Origin: Setaria digitata
Lineage: Eukaryota > Nematoda > Chromadorea > Rhabditida > Setariidae
DNA: 48,653 bases
Direction of reading: 5' to 3'
Assembly (NCBI GenBank): GCA_003640385.1
Contig: RCAB01000455.1
Span: 1 to 48,653, forward strand
This document shows positions 24,130 to 36,340 of the stretch, piece after piece (position 1 is the first letter of the stretch; the number at the start of each line of letters is the position of its first letter). A program made the translations under genes and the position numbers. The notes under the pieces were generated by a model. The model worked only from the letters and a program-made list of their open reading frames with translations, was not told the origin of the DNA and searched no databases.

Positions 24130-25188
24130 ATGTGCAACATTACGGCAAAATTCGTAGCTATCTTATTATTCGGTTATTTAAACAGAACTTCAGCTCAAGC
24201 ACTAAACAGTCTGCAAGAAATTATCACAAAGGTACTTACCCAAATGTATTAATTCCACCGATATTTGCTTCTCTGATTTTATAGTTGTTTGAAGTACGTG
24301 AAATTGCGATATTCTTTTTGTACGACATGCAATCCTACCCACTGAGAAAAGGTTATCCAGTCATAAGGCAGTCCAACTTATCCTTAATGTCCCAATCTGC
24401 GAGACATCCTTTTTAATCTTATTCTCAATAACAACTCTCGGTTTATGAAGTCATTTGATGAAACTCTTATTTGGCTCTAACAGGATGATGATGTTCACAA
24501 ATACTTGCACTATCTGTGGTGTCCTTCGAAACTTCTGGGAGTGATGTGTCCAGGTAAAAGTTTTGTTTTATCTTATTGAGTAAGGAATAAATCTTTTTTA
24601 TTTGAATGGAAGGTTTAAAATTCCAGTTTTTTTCTGAAAAAAAAAAAAGAGAAAAAACTGACGGTGGTTTAACAACTACCTACTCTTTAATACTTTTGAA
24701 TCTAAGTTAAATTTTTCTACCGATTAAATCCCTGATGTTTGGGAAACTTATTATTGTTAAGTACCAAAATCTTTTTCGAGACTTTTAATTACGACGGTAT
24801 ACCTAACAAAATTACAACCATTTATTCCTCACTTTTTTCCTTCGAACATGACATATTTAATACAGGGATGACATCTGTTCTAATCGACCAACTGATCAGT
24901 AATATGGTATTTGCTTAGAAGTGTTTGACAGATTTGCTCAACCGAAGCCTTGATTACTTGTTGAACTCGTATGGATACTTTGCAGAAAACTCGTTAACCT
25001 ACTATTATTATTGCTGTGGTGACCTGAGAAACAAATGCTGCTACGCAAAAAGAACATGGATTACTTGTGCCAGTCTAGCTGTGCCTGGATTCATTCTCGT
25101 TTTTATTGGCGTCTACTTGTTTCAAAAATTCATTTGTACTAAAACGAATTTGTATGTTGCAGGAAAAAGACGATTGGAAAGATCATAG
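24130..25188 (+). CDS. Small Cys-rich secretory/membrane protein with an in-frame TAG
   Basis: Unrecognised. Exons: 24130-24231, 24484-24553, 24866-25188. Exon 1 encodes a signal peptide (MCNITAKFVAILLFGYLNRT..SAQA). Exon 2 gives YLHYLWCPSKLLGVMCPG. Exon 3 is open from 24866 except for one TAG (24916-24918): VLIDQLISNMVFA, stop, KCLTDLLNRSLDYLLNSYGY, then YYYYCCGDLRNKCC, a hydrophobic segment (VPGFILVFIGVYLF) and a basic tail ending KRRLERS. If the TAG ends translation the product is 74 residues; read through it is about 164 with a C-terminal membrane segment. A 42-base intron (24877-24918; donor TCT|GTTCTA, acceptor TTGCTTAG) would remove the stop in frame but has a weak donor and loses coding-like sequence. 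The acceptor before ATG suits trans-splicing. Confidence 0.6.
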
Positions 25189-26694
25189 TTTAACTGTATT
25201 CTTTGTATTCTTAATAGAAAATTAAGCAGTTTTAATTTCATTCTAGACCAAATGTTCAGTTGGAACTTGCAAATGCAAAACTCAAGAACCCACAACTTGC
25301 TAATTATACGATATTGTGTTTTAGCGCTGAACAAGCAATTTTATTAATTTATTGACATTGCAACAACATTGACGATCAAATTCAAGAAGGGAAGAGAAAC
25401 TTGATATTAAGAATGTTCAAAATTGTTTTAATGCAGCTGTATGAATTTTTTGGATCTCGCCATGGTGCCTCATTAATGTCGCAATAAACTGTTAGCTATT
25501 ATTTTGATCTTTCAATACGTGTGACATAATTAACATAGAAACATAAAGTAACTTATCATCGCCAAGAATGAAAGCTTGTTCAAACTTTCAATGAGTTACG
25601 ACAGTACGAAATTTCGAAATAATCGATTCTGTGAATGCATTTATTATAAAGTATTTAGACTATTTCAAACAAATATAAAAAGCTGCAACTTGTGACTCAG
25701 TGCTTGAGATAAAAATTAAGCTGCACCCACTTGACAGGCCGATCGGTTTGCATCCATTACAAATAATAAAAAACAAGCTGTCACTTGAGTATCACTGTCG
25801 AATAAACCAAATGACAAGAAACAAATACGAGTACATATCAAATGAAACCAAACGGAAGTTTTTTCCAAAAGTGGTATTGCGAGCTTTGGCTCACTTAATC
25901 CTTTGATCCTCCAGAGGTTATAGAGTGTATAATTATAATAGCGCCATTGTCACTCCATTTGGAGCCGAGTTATATGGTTCATCGCCTTGTCACTTACCGT
26001 TTGTTTGAAGCATGCAATACTTGTCATATTTTTTCATATGTGACGATAAACAAAGTATATTTGACAAACTTTTTGAAAATTTAAATTTATGTATAATTGA
26101 ACATCGAGAAAACTACTTATCACAAACTAAATGATTTTTCATCATTTTCATAACACATTCATACAAATTTGTATCTCACAATAAATATTTTACATATGAG
26201 CAATAATTCTTTGAAAAGAAATAAATGAGCCAACCGAAACATCTGAGAATCAAGAAATGTTGCTAACGATAAATCATTACTGATTTAACAATTAAACATT
26301 TCTCGTCTTTTATTTTTCAAATTTCGTTTGGAACTATACAACATATTCAAAGGAGCATCTGACTACAACTCAAATTCGTATTAGAAAGATTCGGTGGAAT
26401 CAAAATATTTCATGTTATTTTGATTTTCAGTTTATCTCTTTAGCTCATAAATATGAGTTAGTTTGAAATCCAAAAAAAAAAAAAATTGGAGATGCAGAAC
26501 TAAAAACAGGATGGATATGTAGTTCAATTATTTAAAATCCACAAAAATTACCTGGAAAATGAAACTCTGAAACTCTACTCATAAAAGTTTTGATGATTTG
26601 AATATTTTAATTAAGGAATCCAATGAATGAATCTTTGCAAGGAAATATTCAAAAAGCGAGGATGGTTAAGTATTAGTGCATATGTAATCGAAAA
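25189..26694. other. Spacer between convergent genes
   Basis: 3' flanks of the small membrane protein gene (plus) and the TPM gene (minus). AATAAA-like signals are present (for example near 25484). No coding-like frame stands out. Confidence 0.5.
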
Positions 26695-29600
26695 TTAGTA
26701 AATAAAATCGGTACGCGTTTGCACTTCTTGCTTCCGTCTTGGATCTAGGAACGACAAATCTGATTCGTTATAGCCAGTGTACTGTTGGCCACTGGAAGTT
26801 TCGGCTGTTCGTGGCAATATGTTACCTCCTAAGTTTGTTATAACTTCATATATAATAGGATCATATATCTTGTCCATAATAAATAGGAAACAAAATTGAA
26901 ACGGTTGAAATGTAATCTTCGTCATTCGCTCATTCGCCTTAAAATTCACCATTCTATGGAAGGAAGCAGTAGAAAATGTGGTATGTCATGCCGTTCTTTT
27001 TCACCAAATTATTTTGAAAACACAAGCCAGGCATAACTCCACTTTCTTTCGTTAAAACGAGAAATGAAGCTGCGTAAAGTGGGCGATTCATAGTTTAAGA
27101 CTACATCAAACCTGACTTCATTGACGTACTTCTCTGAATCTGAGATTCCAGTCGTTTCCCTTCCAAAGTATCGTCTAACGATATATTACCATTCGTCTAT
27201 AACCAATCAAATCATAATAAATACATTCGGCACAAAATGAGTCTTAAGGAATTGAAAGTAAGATAAGCCACCTATGAGAGTTGCGAACGTTCTTTCAGCC
27301 AAACTTGAGCCGTAATGCTTGTACGTTACTCAAGAAAATTCTGAATTACCTGAGTTGAATCGTCAACCTTGTTGCTGTTGAGTCGACTTATAATCAATGT
27401 ACCACTAGGAGATATACCGCGTGAAATGGGAGAATGTAAAGGTCGTATTCGGTGTTTCTGGATGGATGCTGGAGTAGCTGTTTGGGATGAGCTCCGCAGT
27501 GATCCCGGGTATATATCTGCCCTTAAACTGGGCAAATGCGGCGGTGGGAGTGGAGTCCCTACAATTGATGTTATTATGAGATTCCATCCAGCGCGGGAAA
27601 AATTACCGCAATTACTGTAATTAATGGTTGATTATTTCGATTCTCTTTCTACCTTTCCTTACAATCGAAAAGAATTCAAATCATTTTGCAGGATATGGGT
27701 AAAGATATGAGTGTCACAGTCTAGATGCATATTTTTAGCAGCTACCGTAGTACTTAGAAAATTTACCAGAATATGGGGTGCTGTAAATAGCATCGCCTTG
27801 TGTCCCATAAATTTGTTCAGGTGAAGGAGTGGCAATCAGTATTTTTTTAGATCCTCCCACTGTACCTGTCTGATATATATCATCTTCATCCTTGATGCGT
27901 CTCGCGCAGCAACAGCAAAATCGAGCCAAGAACAAAGTGAGTAGCATTGCTACGATTAGCAACACAATGATAAGAGCCAGAAGAAGTCCGACAATTGGCT
28001 GAAAGAGAAACATTTATCGAGTGCTTGCACCGTTCTAGGAATCAAGGATCTTCACTCTTATGGCTCATTGTGATGACGAAAGTTGTCTCTAGTTAGATTC
28101 ATAATAATGATGCAAATCACTGCCGCACACTGCCAAACATGCAGTTAGTTGTAATACTGTAGGATCACTTGTTCTACTTTTGTCATTCAAGTCTGAAGAA
28201 TTCAATAAATTGTTGCATGATCTTCTATTTCACGAAATGTTCTACTCTCCACTACAACAAACGTATACTGTCTAAGATGGCTCACGTTATGTATTCTTAC
28301 ATTATCGTTTCAGTAGTCATTCATTTCCGCTTTGAATGATCCGCATGAAATGTTTACGAATTATTAGCCTTAGGGAATGATTAACGGGCCTGATCATAGA
28401 CTTATCGAGTTCCTTGTTCAATTCTTCGCTCGTACATAAAACCCTTATTATTACAGGTTTTATGTCTTAATTCTTCAAATACGTAAGAACAGGTTTTAAT
28501 TTCAATTCCCAGTTCCCTTCTTTGTTTAAAAAAAAGATGAAAATTTTGATTAATGATCAACAAAATTATCGTCTTTTTAAATAACTTGTATTTTACTGAT
28601 TGATAATGACATTTAGCAAATTTATATAAGGTTTTCCAAAACTAATGAGAAAATATGCACTTAGATAAATGAGATAAATTTAATAAAAAGTGAAGTTTTC
28701 ATTCTTTCGGTTTTAACAAATAAAAAATAAATTAATCGTACAGCTAGAAAAAGGCACCAGTAAAACTTCATAAAGCATATAGTTATACAGCAAAGTTCTG
28801 TATTTTCAAGTGCAATATTCCTTTGAATGGGACAGCAACAATGAAAAATTGCGAAAACCCAATATGATGAAAAGTTCTTCATTTTTTATTAAATAATTTG
28901 CATCACGAACTTGAGTACGTATTATTAAAATAATATTATGTTAAGTTTTAGATAAACATACCGTCCAAGTTTCAGCCCGTTGTATTTCCGCTTTTCGTCC
29001 ACTGTCGTAATTCGACAGCAGATACTGCAAAGCTACGACATCATCAGGCGGTTTATCTGAAATCACAGAATTTACGGAAAATTAAATTATTAATAAAAAA
29101 TTAAATTAACGACCAGAATGAAATAGTGCCTCAATAACTGATTTCTATTGAATCTAAATCAGAAAACCTACTTTTAATGGCCAGGCTGTGTAGTTTTATT
29201 AAATCCTTCGTATCCAGAAAAATATAAGAACCGATACCATGGTATGTAACCAACTGAAAAAAGAATGTCATATACTATTTTTGATCCGAAAATGAAATAT
29301 CTTATGCAGTAAAATTAATTATTCCACGTGCTGATGGGTGTAATATAACAAGTGATAAAATTAAAGCAACAATGAATAAAATTCAAACTAAATATCTAAA
29401 TACTAAATAAAATTCATCCAGATAGATCGTGTTCTGTAGCACCAGTGCTTAATCGTATATACCTGTAGTTCTCAAGATTTGCACATAATTCATTCAACTA
29501 AGATCATAAAAGATAAAATATTTGAAAAATGCTGAAAATAAAATTTAAATTGGTGAGAAAATTCTTAATAAAGAGATTTACGCTGTATGGATGTATCTGT

Positions 29601-31773
29601 TAATAGAATAGAAAACTATCATACATCTATCCTTATACAACTTAAATATCTATCCTTATATATATATATAAGGATAAATATTTAAGTTTGCGTTTGCTCT
29701 AAACATTTTCAAAATGATTGACAGTCATGACCTGCTTTTTATCTTTTATGTAAATGATAAGAAGTCCATTATCACAGTGGACATTGCCCAGTTCTGCGTC
29801 ATCATAGATCTTTTTGGCAGTTTCATTGAGTGGCTCATTGCTATCAGCAATTTTTGTTGAATTTGTAACGAGGAGAACACCAATGTACCTAAAATATTCA
29901 TTTCAAACTAATTGAAATCATTCACCAGAATCTGCTCGGAACTTTTAGTCTCGATTCTTCAATGTTCTAGATCACTTTTTTGTGAAGACAAGCAAGCATT
30001 CCTTTTATGTAATACAGAATTATACAAATAACTTTGAAGAAATATTTATTGCGCGGTATAAAACCTATGAAACTACAGAGAGAGTGTTGTTTTATCGTTT
30101 TCATTAAAATACTGCGAAAACTTTCATTTAAAAATTGCCAATGTGAAAGATGTAAAAAAAGAATCTGGCAAAGGTAATTAAACTTGTGAGAAATGAAGTC
30201 TTGAGTTTGAGGAACGAAAAGAATGTGAAAAAATTTTAATTTAAATCGCGCTTTTTTTTGATGTTAAGAAAGTAATGGTGCTCTTACATCGACTATAAAT
30301 ACTGTTGGACTAGTACTGAAACACCATCAAAAAAGAATCTCTCTTTCCCTACTTCATTGCGGACATTTTATCATTTCCCTTTCAGGAGCACTTATCTATT
30401 ATTTATTCTTTGTTATGCACAAATTAACATTCTCACATTTCTAAGATCACAACTTTCAGGTACTGCCAAATAGTCTAATATTCCTAAAATCATGTATTCA
30501 AGACATTCGATAATTTTAGTAAATCTTTTCCATTATTTTGAGAAATCTGCCAGTCAAATTTTGTAACAAATTGAAAGGACTTAAATGAAACCTGTCATTT
30601 CCATCCGAACGTCGGCATCCGACCTCACAGGTGCATTTCACTTTTCGCTGAAGGTCATGAAGCAGCGAGATCAGCTTCTGTTGGGTTTGAGAAGTCAGTG
30701 TATCGTCGACATCACATAGTAATGAAGCACGACCGAATCCGCTGGTTTTACAAGTCGTATAGTCATCTAAAACGCTGGTGGCAGAAACGTCGCCGTCCAA
30801 CTGTAAATTTAGTGCAATGAAATTTTCTTAAATCTGACTTAACTGGATAGAAATGGAAATTATTCAAACAAAATTATTCATGACAAAAGATTGTAAAGTG
30901 AGAACTTTTCAATAGGAAAAAAATTTAATGTTTCTCAGAACAAGGATTTCTTAATTCTTCTTATATTTCATTTCGGCTCATTCAAATTTAAATCCCTGCT
31001 GCATTAAGAAGAGCAGATAATCCCTACTGTAGTATAAAAGGTATTAGAAAGATCAGTTAATATGATAAATCGTTCAGACATAGTGACAGATAGCAATTAT
31101 TATTAAAGTTGTTTATGAGAAATGAAGATGGGAAGAAACTTAAAATCTTTAATGATTCAAACTTGCAGTTACTATGAAATCATTGTAAGGCTTTTCAAAA
31201 ATAAGAGAAAGAAATGGCACGGTCGAATGAATAAATGAATTGCTTACTCATCTATTTTGCTTCTCAAACAAACCAGAGTATTTTCACAACCAATTCAACT
31301 TTCTTCATTTGCTCTATTAATTGATGTCTGAGGTCAACTTTTAACCCTGCTGTTCCACAAGAAACAATCCAGTAAGAAAATAATAAGTAGGTAACGATTG
31401 TGAACAAAAACGAATGGACAAGAATTAAAGACAGTTACAAAGTAAGCATTATTTTTGATGCAGCATGTTGTTCTACAACATTCCAAATAAGTTGTCGGGA
31501 ACTTGGAAAAAGATTGAACTGATACTTCACTAAGTACTTAAGTCATTTAAGTAATGCAATTTATAATTTTAATGGGCTGCTAGCAAAATCAAAAATGTTT
31601 AGCGAATAAAGCACTGCAAAATTTCTGCACAGAAAAACGCCGATTTGTTGTTTGCTCAACTGATGAATTATTTTAAGAATGCAAAAAATGGAATTCCTAA
31701 CCCGACAGTGCAACGTATTTTGGATAAAAAGCAAAACTGGAATGAGCTTTGAGATTAGCTCCATTATTCCCAT
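26695..31773 (-). CDS. MOLO-1-like TPM-domain single-pass membrane protein
   Basis: The TPM domain is named after TLP18.3, Psb32 and MOLO-1; in C. elegans MOLO-1 is an auxiliary subunit that boosts levamisole-sensitive acetylcholine receptors at muscle. Exons on minus: 31702-31773, 30592-30800, 29732-29888, 29172-29253, 28962-29056, 27767-27998, 27350-27558, 27130-27196, 26695-26828; 418 residues, phases consistent. Order: signal peptide (SKLIPVLLFIQNTLHC), extracellular Cys-containing TPM domain (LLCDVDDTLT, CTCEVGCRR, YIGVLLVTNSTKIAD, NGLLIIYIKDKKQ, TYHGIGSYIFLDT), membrane helix at about 206-232 (PIVGLLLALIIVLLIVAMLL) followed by CCCC, then a 185-residue Pro/Ser-rich cytoplasmic tail. The signal-peptide exon is 900 bases upstream and is chosen for phase and hydrophobicity. 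Several paralogues exist in nematodes, so orthology to MOLO-1 itself is not shown. Confidence 0.85.
29641..29686. repeat. 46-bp near-perfect palindrome
   Basis: The two 23-base halves are reverse complements except for one position. It is centred on a TATATATA run in the TPM-gene intron between exons 3 and 4. The motif TATCCTTATA also occurs just upstream as a direct repeat. It would form a long hairpin in single-stranded DNA or RNA. Confidence 0.85.
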
Positions 31774-32525
31774 ACTACTTCACTTCAGTGAATTTTATTT
31801 GCGATCATAAAAACTAGAAATCGGCACTGAGAACAACATTCCTGCACTAATTCTCACAATCATCATTTACGCACTTCTGTTTCACGGGAAAAGAAATATT
31901 ATTGATAATGCCCAATCAACCGAAAGTAGTCATGATATGTGCTCTCTAGATGTAACTTTAACTATGTAAATTACACGCTCGAAATTGATATGCAATATTG
32001 AAATGTTAGAAATGTTTAAAAAAAAAAATGTTGCCTGAGGAAAAATTATATTTCGAATATAATTTAAATTGGACAATTTTCTCGGCTGATTTGGCACCGG
32101 AACATTTTGTGGCATGTTTCAGAAAAGCCTACTCACGTGAATGGGATGAAAAATCTAAAACATAAAAGATGGAATAGTTCGACCCTTTGACAAAAATTCT
32201 CATTGTTTATAAAAATTAAAGCTCCTTAACAAACGACTTTGAAAAGTTGAAAACTAGATTTCTATGAGTTAGATATCTAAGATACGCATTACTGAGATAC
32301 ATTTATTTTTCATTTTTTTCGCCATTTTCTAAGCTTCAAATCTCTTTTCAATATTTATTTTAATTTTACTCAAATCTAATTTAACCAAGGGATGATATTC
32401 CTGTCCACTTTTTCGTCTATGTTAAGCGTGTGTTAAAGCATACATTTCCGTTTGATTATGCCACAGCATATAACTGAATATAGTTATAAATCATTTTAAT
32501 TAAAATTAAATTTCGTGGAATAGTA

Positions 32526-32957
32526 ATTCCGGCTAAAATGAGAAATTCGATTACCAATCGAAAGTAATTCAAAATAGTGGACGATCTAAATGATGAATAC
32601 GTCATTACAGAGAGATGGTTCAAGCGCTCAGTTTAATTCGTTTATTAATTTAGTAATTTCAAAATTTCATTCCATTTCCTCTGAGACAACACACTATCTT
32701 ATTCTATTAGCATAGCTTTCCTCCTTAGAAAAGATGTCAAGCTCTCCCAGAAATAATACTTCTGGTCGGGAATTCAGAGCAACGTTGATAATGCCATATG
32801 AGATTCGCCTATTGAATACACTAGGATGGGAATCTGACAGTAAATTCGAAGAAATATCCGGTTAGCCTCAGAAAATGATCGTCCCAAACATTTCAAACAA
32901 TCAGAAAAACAAGGGAAGTGACCTCAACAAATCGAAATTTCTCATTTTAGCCGGAAT
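32526..32957. mobile_element. Candidate MITE with 25-bp terminal inverted repeats
   Basis: ATTCCGGCTAAAATGAGAAA (32526-32545, continuing TTCGA) recurs inverted at 32932-32957 with a single inserted base. The 430-bp interior has no ORF of note. I could not define a target-site duplication, so the true ends may differ. A non-autonomous DNA transposon relic is the simplest reading. Confidence 0.55.
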
Positions 32958-34144
32958 CCACCAAACAGTTTGAAGCTTACTGCATTATTCAAGTATCACA
33001 TGGCCTAATGTTTTTTTTTTTTTTTTTTCTTTTGAATCAACTGTTCAAATTTCCGGTAAGTGAAAAAACGCTTCATTAAAAATGACAGGAAGAAAATCAG
33101 GGAGAAGAAAATCAGAACTGAAAATTATATTTCATTGTGGATTAATTATCTTGATTAGAGTCCTCAAAAGCTCCTTTCGAAGCTTGACTGAAGATAGAGA
33201 GAAATGTTGAAATTTATGCTAGGTGAGCTTCATTTTAATTTCACAAATACACAAAATAAGAGTGAAGTTAAAAAGCTGAATTCAAAGAAAAATAAGGTGC
33301 AGAAATAAGTAAGAGGTGAAATGAAGTGAAAAATAATAAATATATGGAACTAACACATAAAAGAAATGCCAAGATGATGCTTAACAAGTGCATCACGAAA
33401 TGAACGACCCAACAAAGCCCTCAACGGCTTGGATAATTAAATTTGTGTTCGGCTGCATGAGACAATATCAGTTATTGAATTGTAGTAGCTAAAATATTCC
33501 ATGGACGGCATAAACTGTGAAGTGTAAAATGAAAGTATAACAGGAACCGCTTGGACAAGAAGTTTTCATTTCAGAAACAGAAAGAATCGGACGATCGCTG
33601 ATTTAAATAGGAATAGGCATCACTTCGTCGCTTCCACCATCGCCATTTCTTATTAGCATGAATGAGAGATCTAGAACTATATAATATATGAACAGAGTGA
33701 AATTATGGTCAAGATCGAGTAAAAAGAAATAAAATAATTCAGCCCTAAATTTTCATTATAGTTGACATGTAAGGTATTGATTGATGTACGATTTGGACAA
33801 CGATCAGAAGCAAAACTGAAAATCAGGTACTGCGTTCATCAGGAAACTGAAATTCCATCAGGATGTCACATTTTTCGAGAATCTTTAATAACGTCACGCG
33901 ATATGGAAGTGAATTGACGAGAAATCTGACAAATGATCCTGAAGGTCATGTCCGGTGACTTTTTTTTTTTATTTCAACAGGTCCTTCTATTAGGCTTGAT
34001 TAAGTTTCAAAGAGGAAGACGGAAGGCATCTGAGAACTCGTGTATCAGAAGCAAAACGAACTGAAACGGAAGAGGCTCATAACCTGAAGGAACATGTTCA
34101 GCATCACCGGTACAGGTAAGTTCGATTTCGGCAAGTTCTCCCTG

Positions 34145-34338
34145 TTATGACGAAACTGATGAATGAACAAAAGGAAGGTTGCTAGATGGAAGATAGGGCT
34201 TCATGCGCCATATCTTCAAGGTACCCAAACGCTGCTCTGCTGTTCTCTGTTGTCGTTGTCGCATGAAAAGTTGTTTCTTTATCAGACGCCTCATTCCTTT
34301 CTCCTTTCTTATGGTACGAAGCATCAGCATCCCATTAA
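34145..34338 (-). CDS. Candidate terminal exon of an unrecognised gene
   Basis: Follows a strong acceptor (GAATTTTTTAG at 34339) and is open to a TAA. The peptide is very basic (LRTIRKEKGMRRLIKKQLF, MRQRQQRTAEQRLGTLKIW) and ends in SSNLPFVHSSVSS. It looks coding, but no family was recognised. It may belong with the exon-like frames upstream to 36340. Confidence 0.3.
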
Positions 34339-35078
34339 CTAAAAATTCTCCATACTACTGCACCGATAACCTGTTTGCTCGGGGGTGCGCAACAGTGGCT
34401 CAGTACATCTCCCGTAAACACACCACCCATAACTTTCTTCACACCAACTCTCGGTCCGCATTTTCCTGGTGTTTACATGGCTTACAGGTTGTTTCCTAGT
34501 ACCAATTAAAGACAGTAATTCTATCCGTTATTCAACGTCTGAAAAATCCAGACTTCATTCATTCTGTCTCATAAAAGTATTCTCTAGAAGTATTATTTCT
34601 CAAATTCTTAAACTTAGTATAACTGTCGAATGAAAAGTTGTGGATCGCTTCCATAATGAGAGTATGGTATATTTATTTGGAATGATTATGACTGGAAAAT
34701 TTGACTAGCATCATTTCATGGTTATGGAAGCAGAGCTGAGATTTAGCTAGTACTTACTGTCAAAAACAAAACTAATCAATAAGCCAACAATTTATTTCAA
34801 TTTTATAAGTAATCCTTAATAAAGTGATCAGATGATTTCTTAATCAACTCAATGGAAGAACATTTTCTTGGTATAAAACTGCAGTCAGTCATCATTTTAG
34901 AGTGTCACACTCTGCTCTAAGTTTTTCCCCCTGACTACGAAAAAGAAAATGAGTGAAGTAGTATCACCGAAAGAAAAATCAACGCACAGCCTATTACTAC
35001 TGCTTTTTAAATACGCATAGAACTGAATTTAACCGGGCGGAATAGAATTATCTCCGCACTGATGGAGATGAAAGAAAC

Positions 35079-35222
35079 CTAAACTGGCGGAGAACTGAAT
35101 CCGTCCCCAAACAACGTCGATCCATGAAATCGTAAAGTGATCATTGTCACTATGATGTCAAGTAGAAAGTTAAGTGAGGCGTTCTTCGTTTGACTATTAA
35201 TCACGAAAAACATCTCACCTCT
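35079..35222 (-). CDS. Candidate exon, unrecognised
   Basis: Acceptor CATATTTCAG then an open frame RGEMFFVINSQTKNASLNFL to a TAG. About 80 bases upstream another short exon-like piece (RWNVSDCECHV, donor GTAAGC near 35278) follows a TTTTCAG site. The phases do not join simply, so the gene model is unresolved. Confidence 0.2.
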   Translation of the reverse strand, partial: RGEMFFVINSQTKNASLNFLLDIIVTMITLRFHGSTLFGDGFSSPPV

Positions 35223-35730
35223 CTGAAATATGAAATGTTTCACAGGAAAGTAAACAGGATGAACACAAATTAATTGCTTACAAACATGGCACTCACAATC
35301 GCTCACATTCCATCTCATGTAACTGAAAACAAAAAGATTTTGTGCTTTATACCAATTAAGAATATTAAATTATGAACTTAATGAAGAGCAGGAAATCAAT
35401 ATGTACTGACAATGAGTGATATAAGAAAAGAGCTGAAAAGTACAGCAAAAGTGAAACTAAATACTAGAGTGTCTCATCAACTTGGATTTTTAGCAAAACT
35501 GTCAGTGAAGGTTAATCACAAAGCAACAGTGACTAGGTTTTTTTATTTTTATCGTCTTCAACATTCCCCTTTCAAATGAAGACATTCGCCCAGGAAATGA
35601 ACAGTTCCTGAGAAAAACAGACATCACCATGCGCAGTACACTTCAGATTCTCGCTTACTATGTGAAATGGTAAAAGATGTTTGAAGGAACTACAGAGACG
35701 AAAAAGCAGCTGAACTAACCAAACTCATAC

Positions 35731-35797
35731 CATTATTCATTGACATTCCATTGCAGTTCAATTCACTTTCCGGTTCTGCTCTCTCAGTAACACTTTC
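35731..35797 (-). CDS. Candidate exon, unrecognised
   Basis: Bounded by TTTGTTGCAG and the donor G|GTATGA. It encodes ESVTERAEPESELNCNGMS and about four more residues in the only open frame. Good splice sites and codon content suggest a real exon of the same unknown minus-strand gene. Confidence 0.3.
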
Positions 35798-36157
35798 CTG
35801 CAACAAATGAGGAAGTAATGCTCCTGTATTCTGTCAGCAGCCAATAATAAATTGCAATTAAAAAATAAGTAAAAAACACTTATAATAATGACAGTCATTA
35901 TGGAAAGTGAAAATAGAAAGATTTCAAGCGTTTTTCATCTGAATCTGAATCACTCGAAGTAGAGCAGCGACGGATCCATGCTTTGATGAAGCATTCGTCG
36001 ATAAATGATTTAAAAAAATTTTTCATGCCGAATATAATTTTTAGCATTCGGAACTATGAACTATTTTCTACGATCATTTGCTTAATTGTTTTAACGATTC
36101 AATAGATCGAAAATCTTGAAAAAAAAAAAGATAAAAATTAAAAATTTTGTTTTTAAG

Positions 36158-36340
36158 TCAGTCCTGAAATTCTGAGATATATCTCTGAAATTCGAAATAG
36201 CAAATGTTTTTCAGCAATTTATCTTTTCGTTCTGTCGAGGATAACACTTCGACCATAATTTTGTCTGATGACAATTTTTCTGCAAAAATCATGATTTTAT
36301 TTATACTCTTTGGTGCAGAAAAATGTGAACTTCCAGTCAC
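36158..36340 (-). CDS. Candidate exon or ORF, unrecognised
   Basis: A 60-codon open frame (AEKLSSDKIMVEVLSSTERK, then FQRYISEFQD and a stop). It is coding-like but no splice context was settled. Confidence 0.2.
   Translation of the reverse strand: MTGSSHFSAPKSINKIMIFAEKLSSDKIMVEVLSSTERKDKLLKNICYFEFQRYISEFQD

Noticed and set aside
24907..24918. A 12-base intron GTATTTGCTTAG
   Set aside because: It would restore the frame but is far too short for spliceosomal splicing.
26829..26952. N-terminal part of the long minus frame ending at 26695
   Set aside because: Phase requires the exon to start at the acceptor at 26828; the frame upstream of it is intron.
27369..27620. Plus-strand 83-codon frame at the TPM gene
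   Set aside because: It is antisense to the TPM cytoplasmic exon at 27350-27558, whose splice sites and phases fit.
33010..33029. Poly-T run as a retroposon tail
   Set aside because: No processed copy of a gene or target-site duplication beside it; such runs are common in this DNA.
34203..34499. Plus-strand 98-codon frame
   Set aside because: Cys/Phe-rich with no domain; the opposite strand has a better exon with a strong acceptor.
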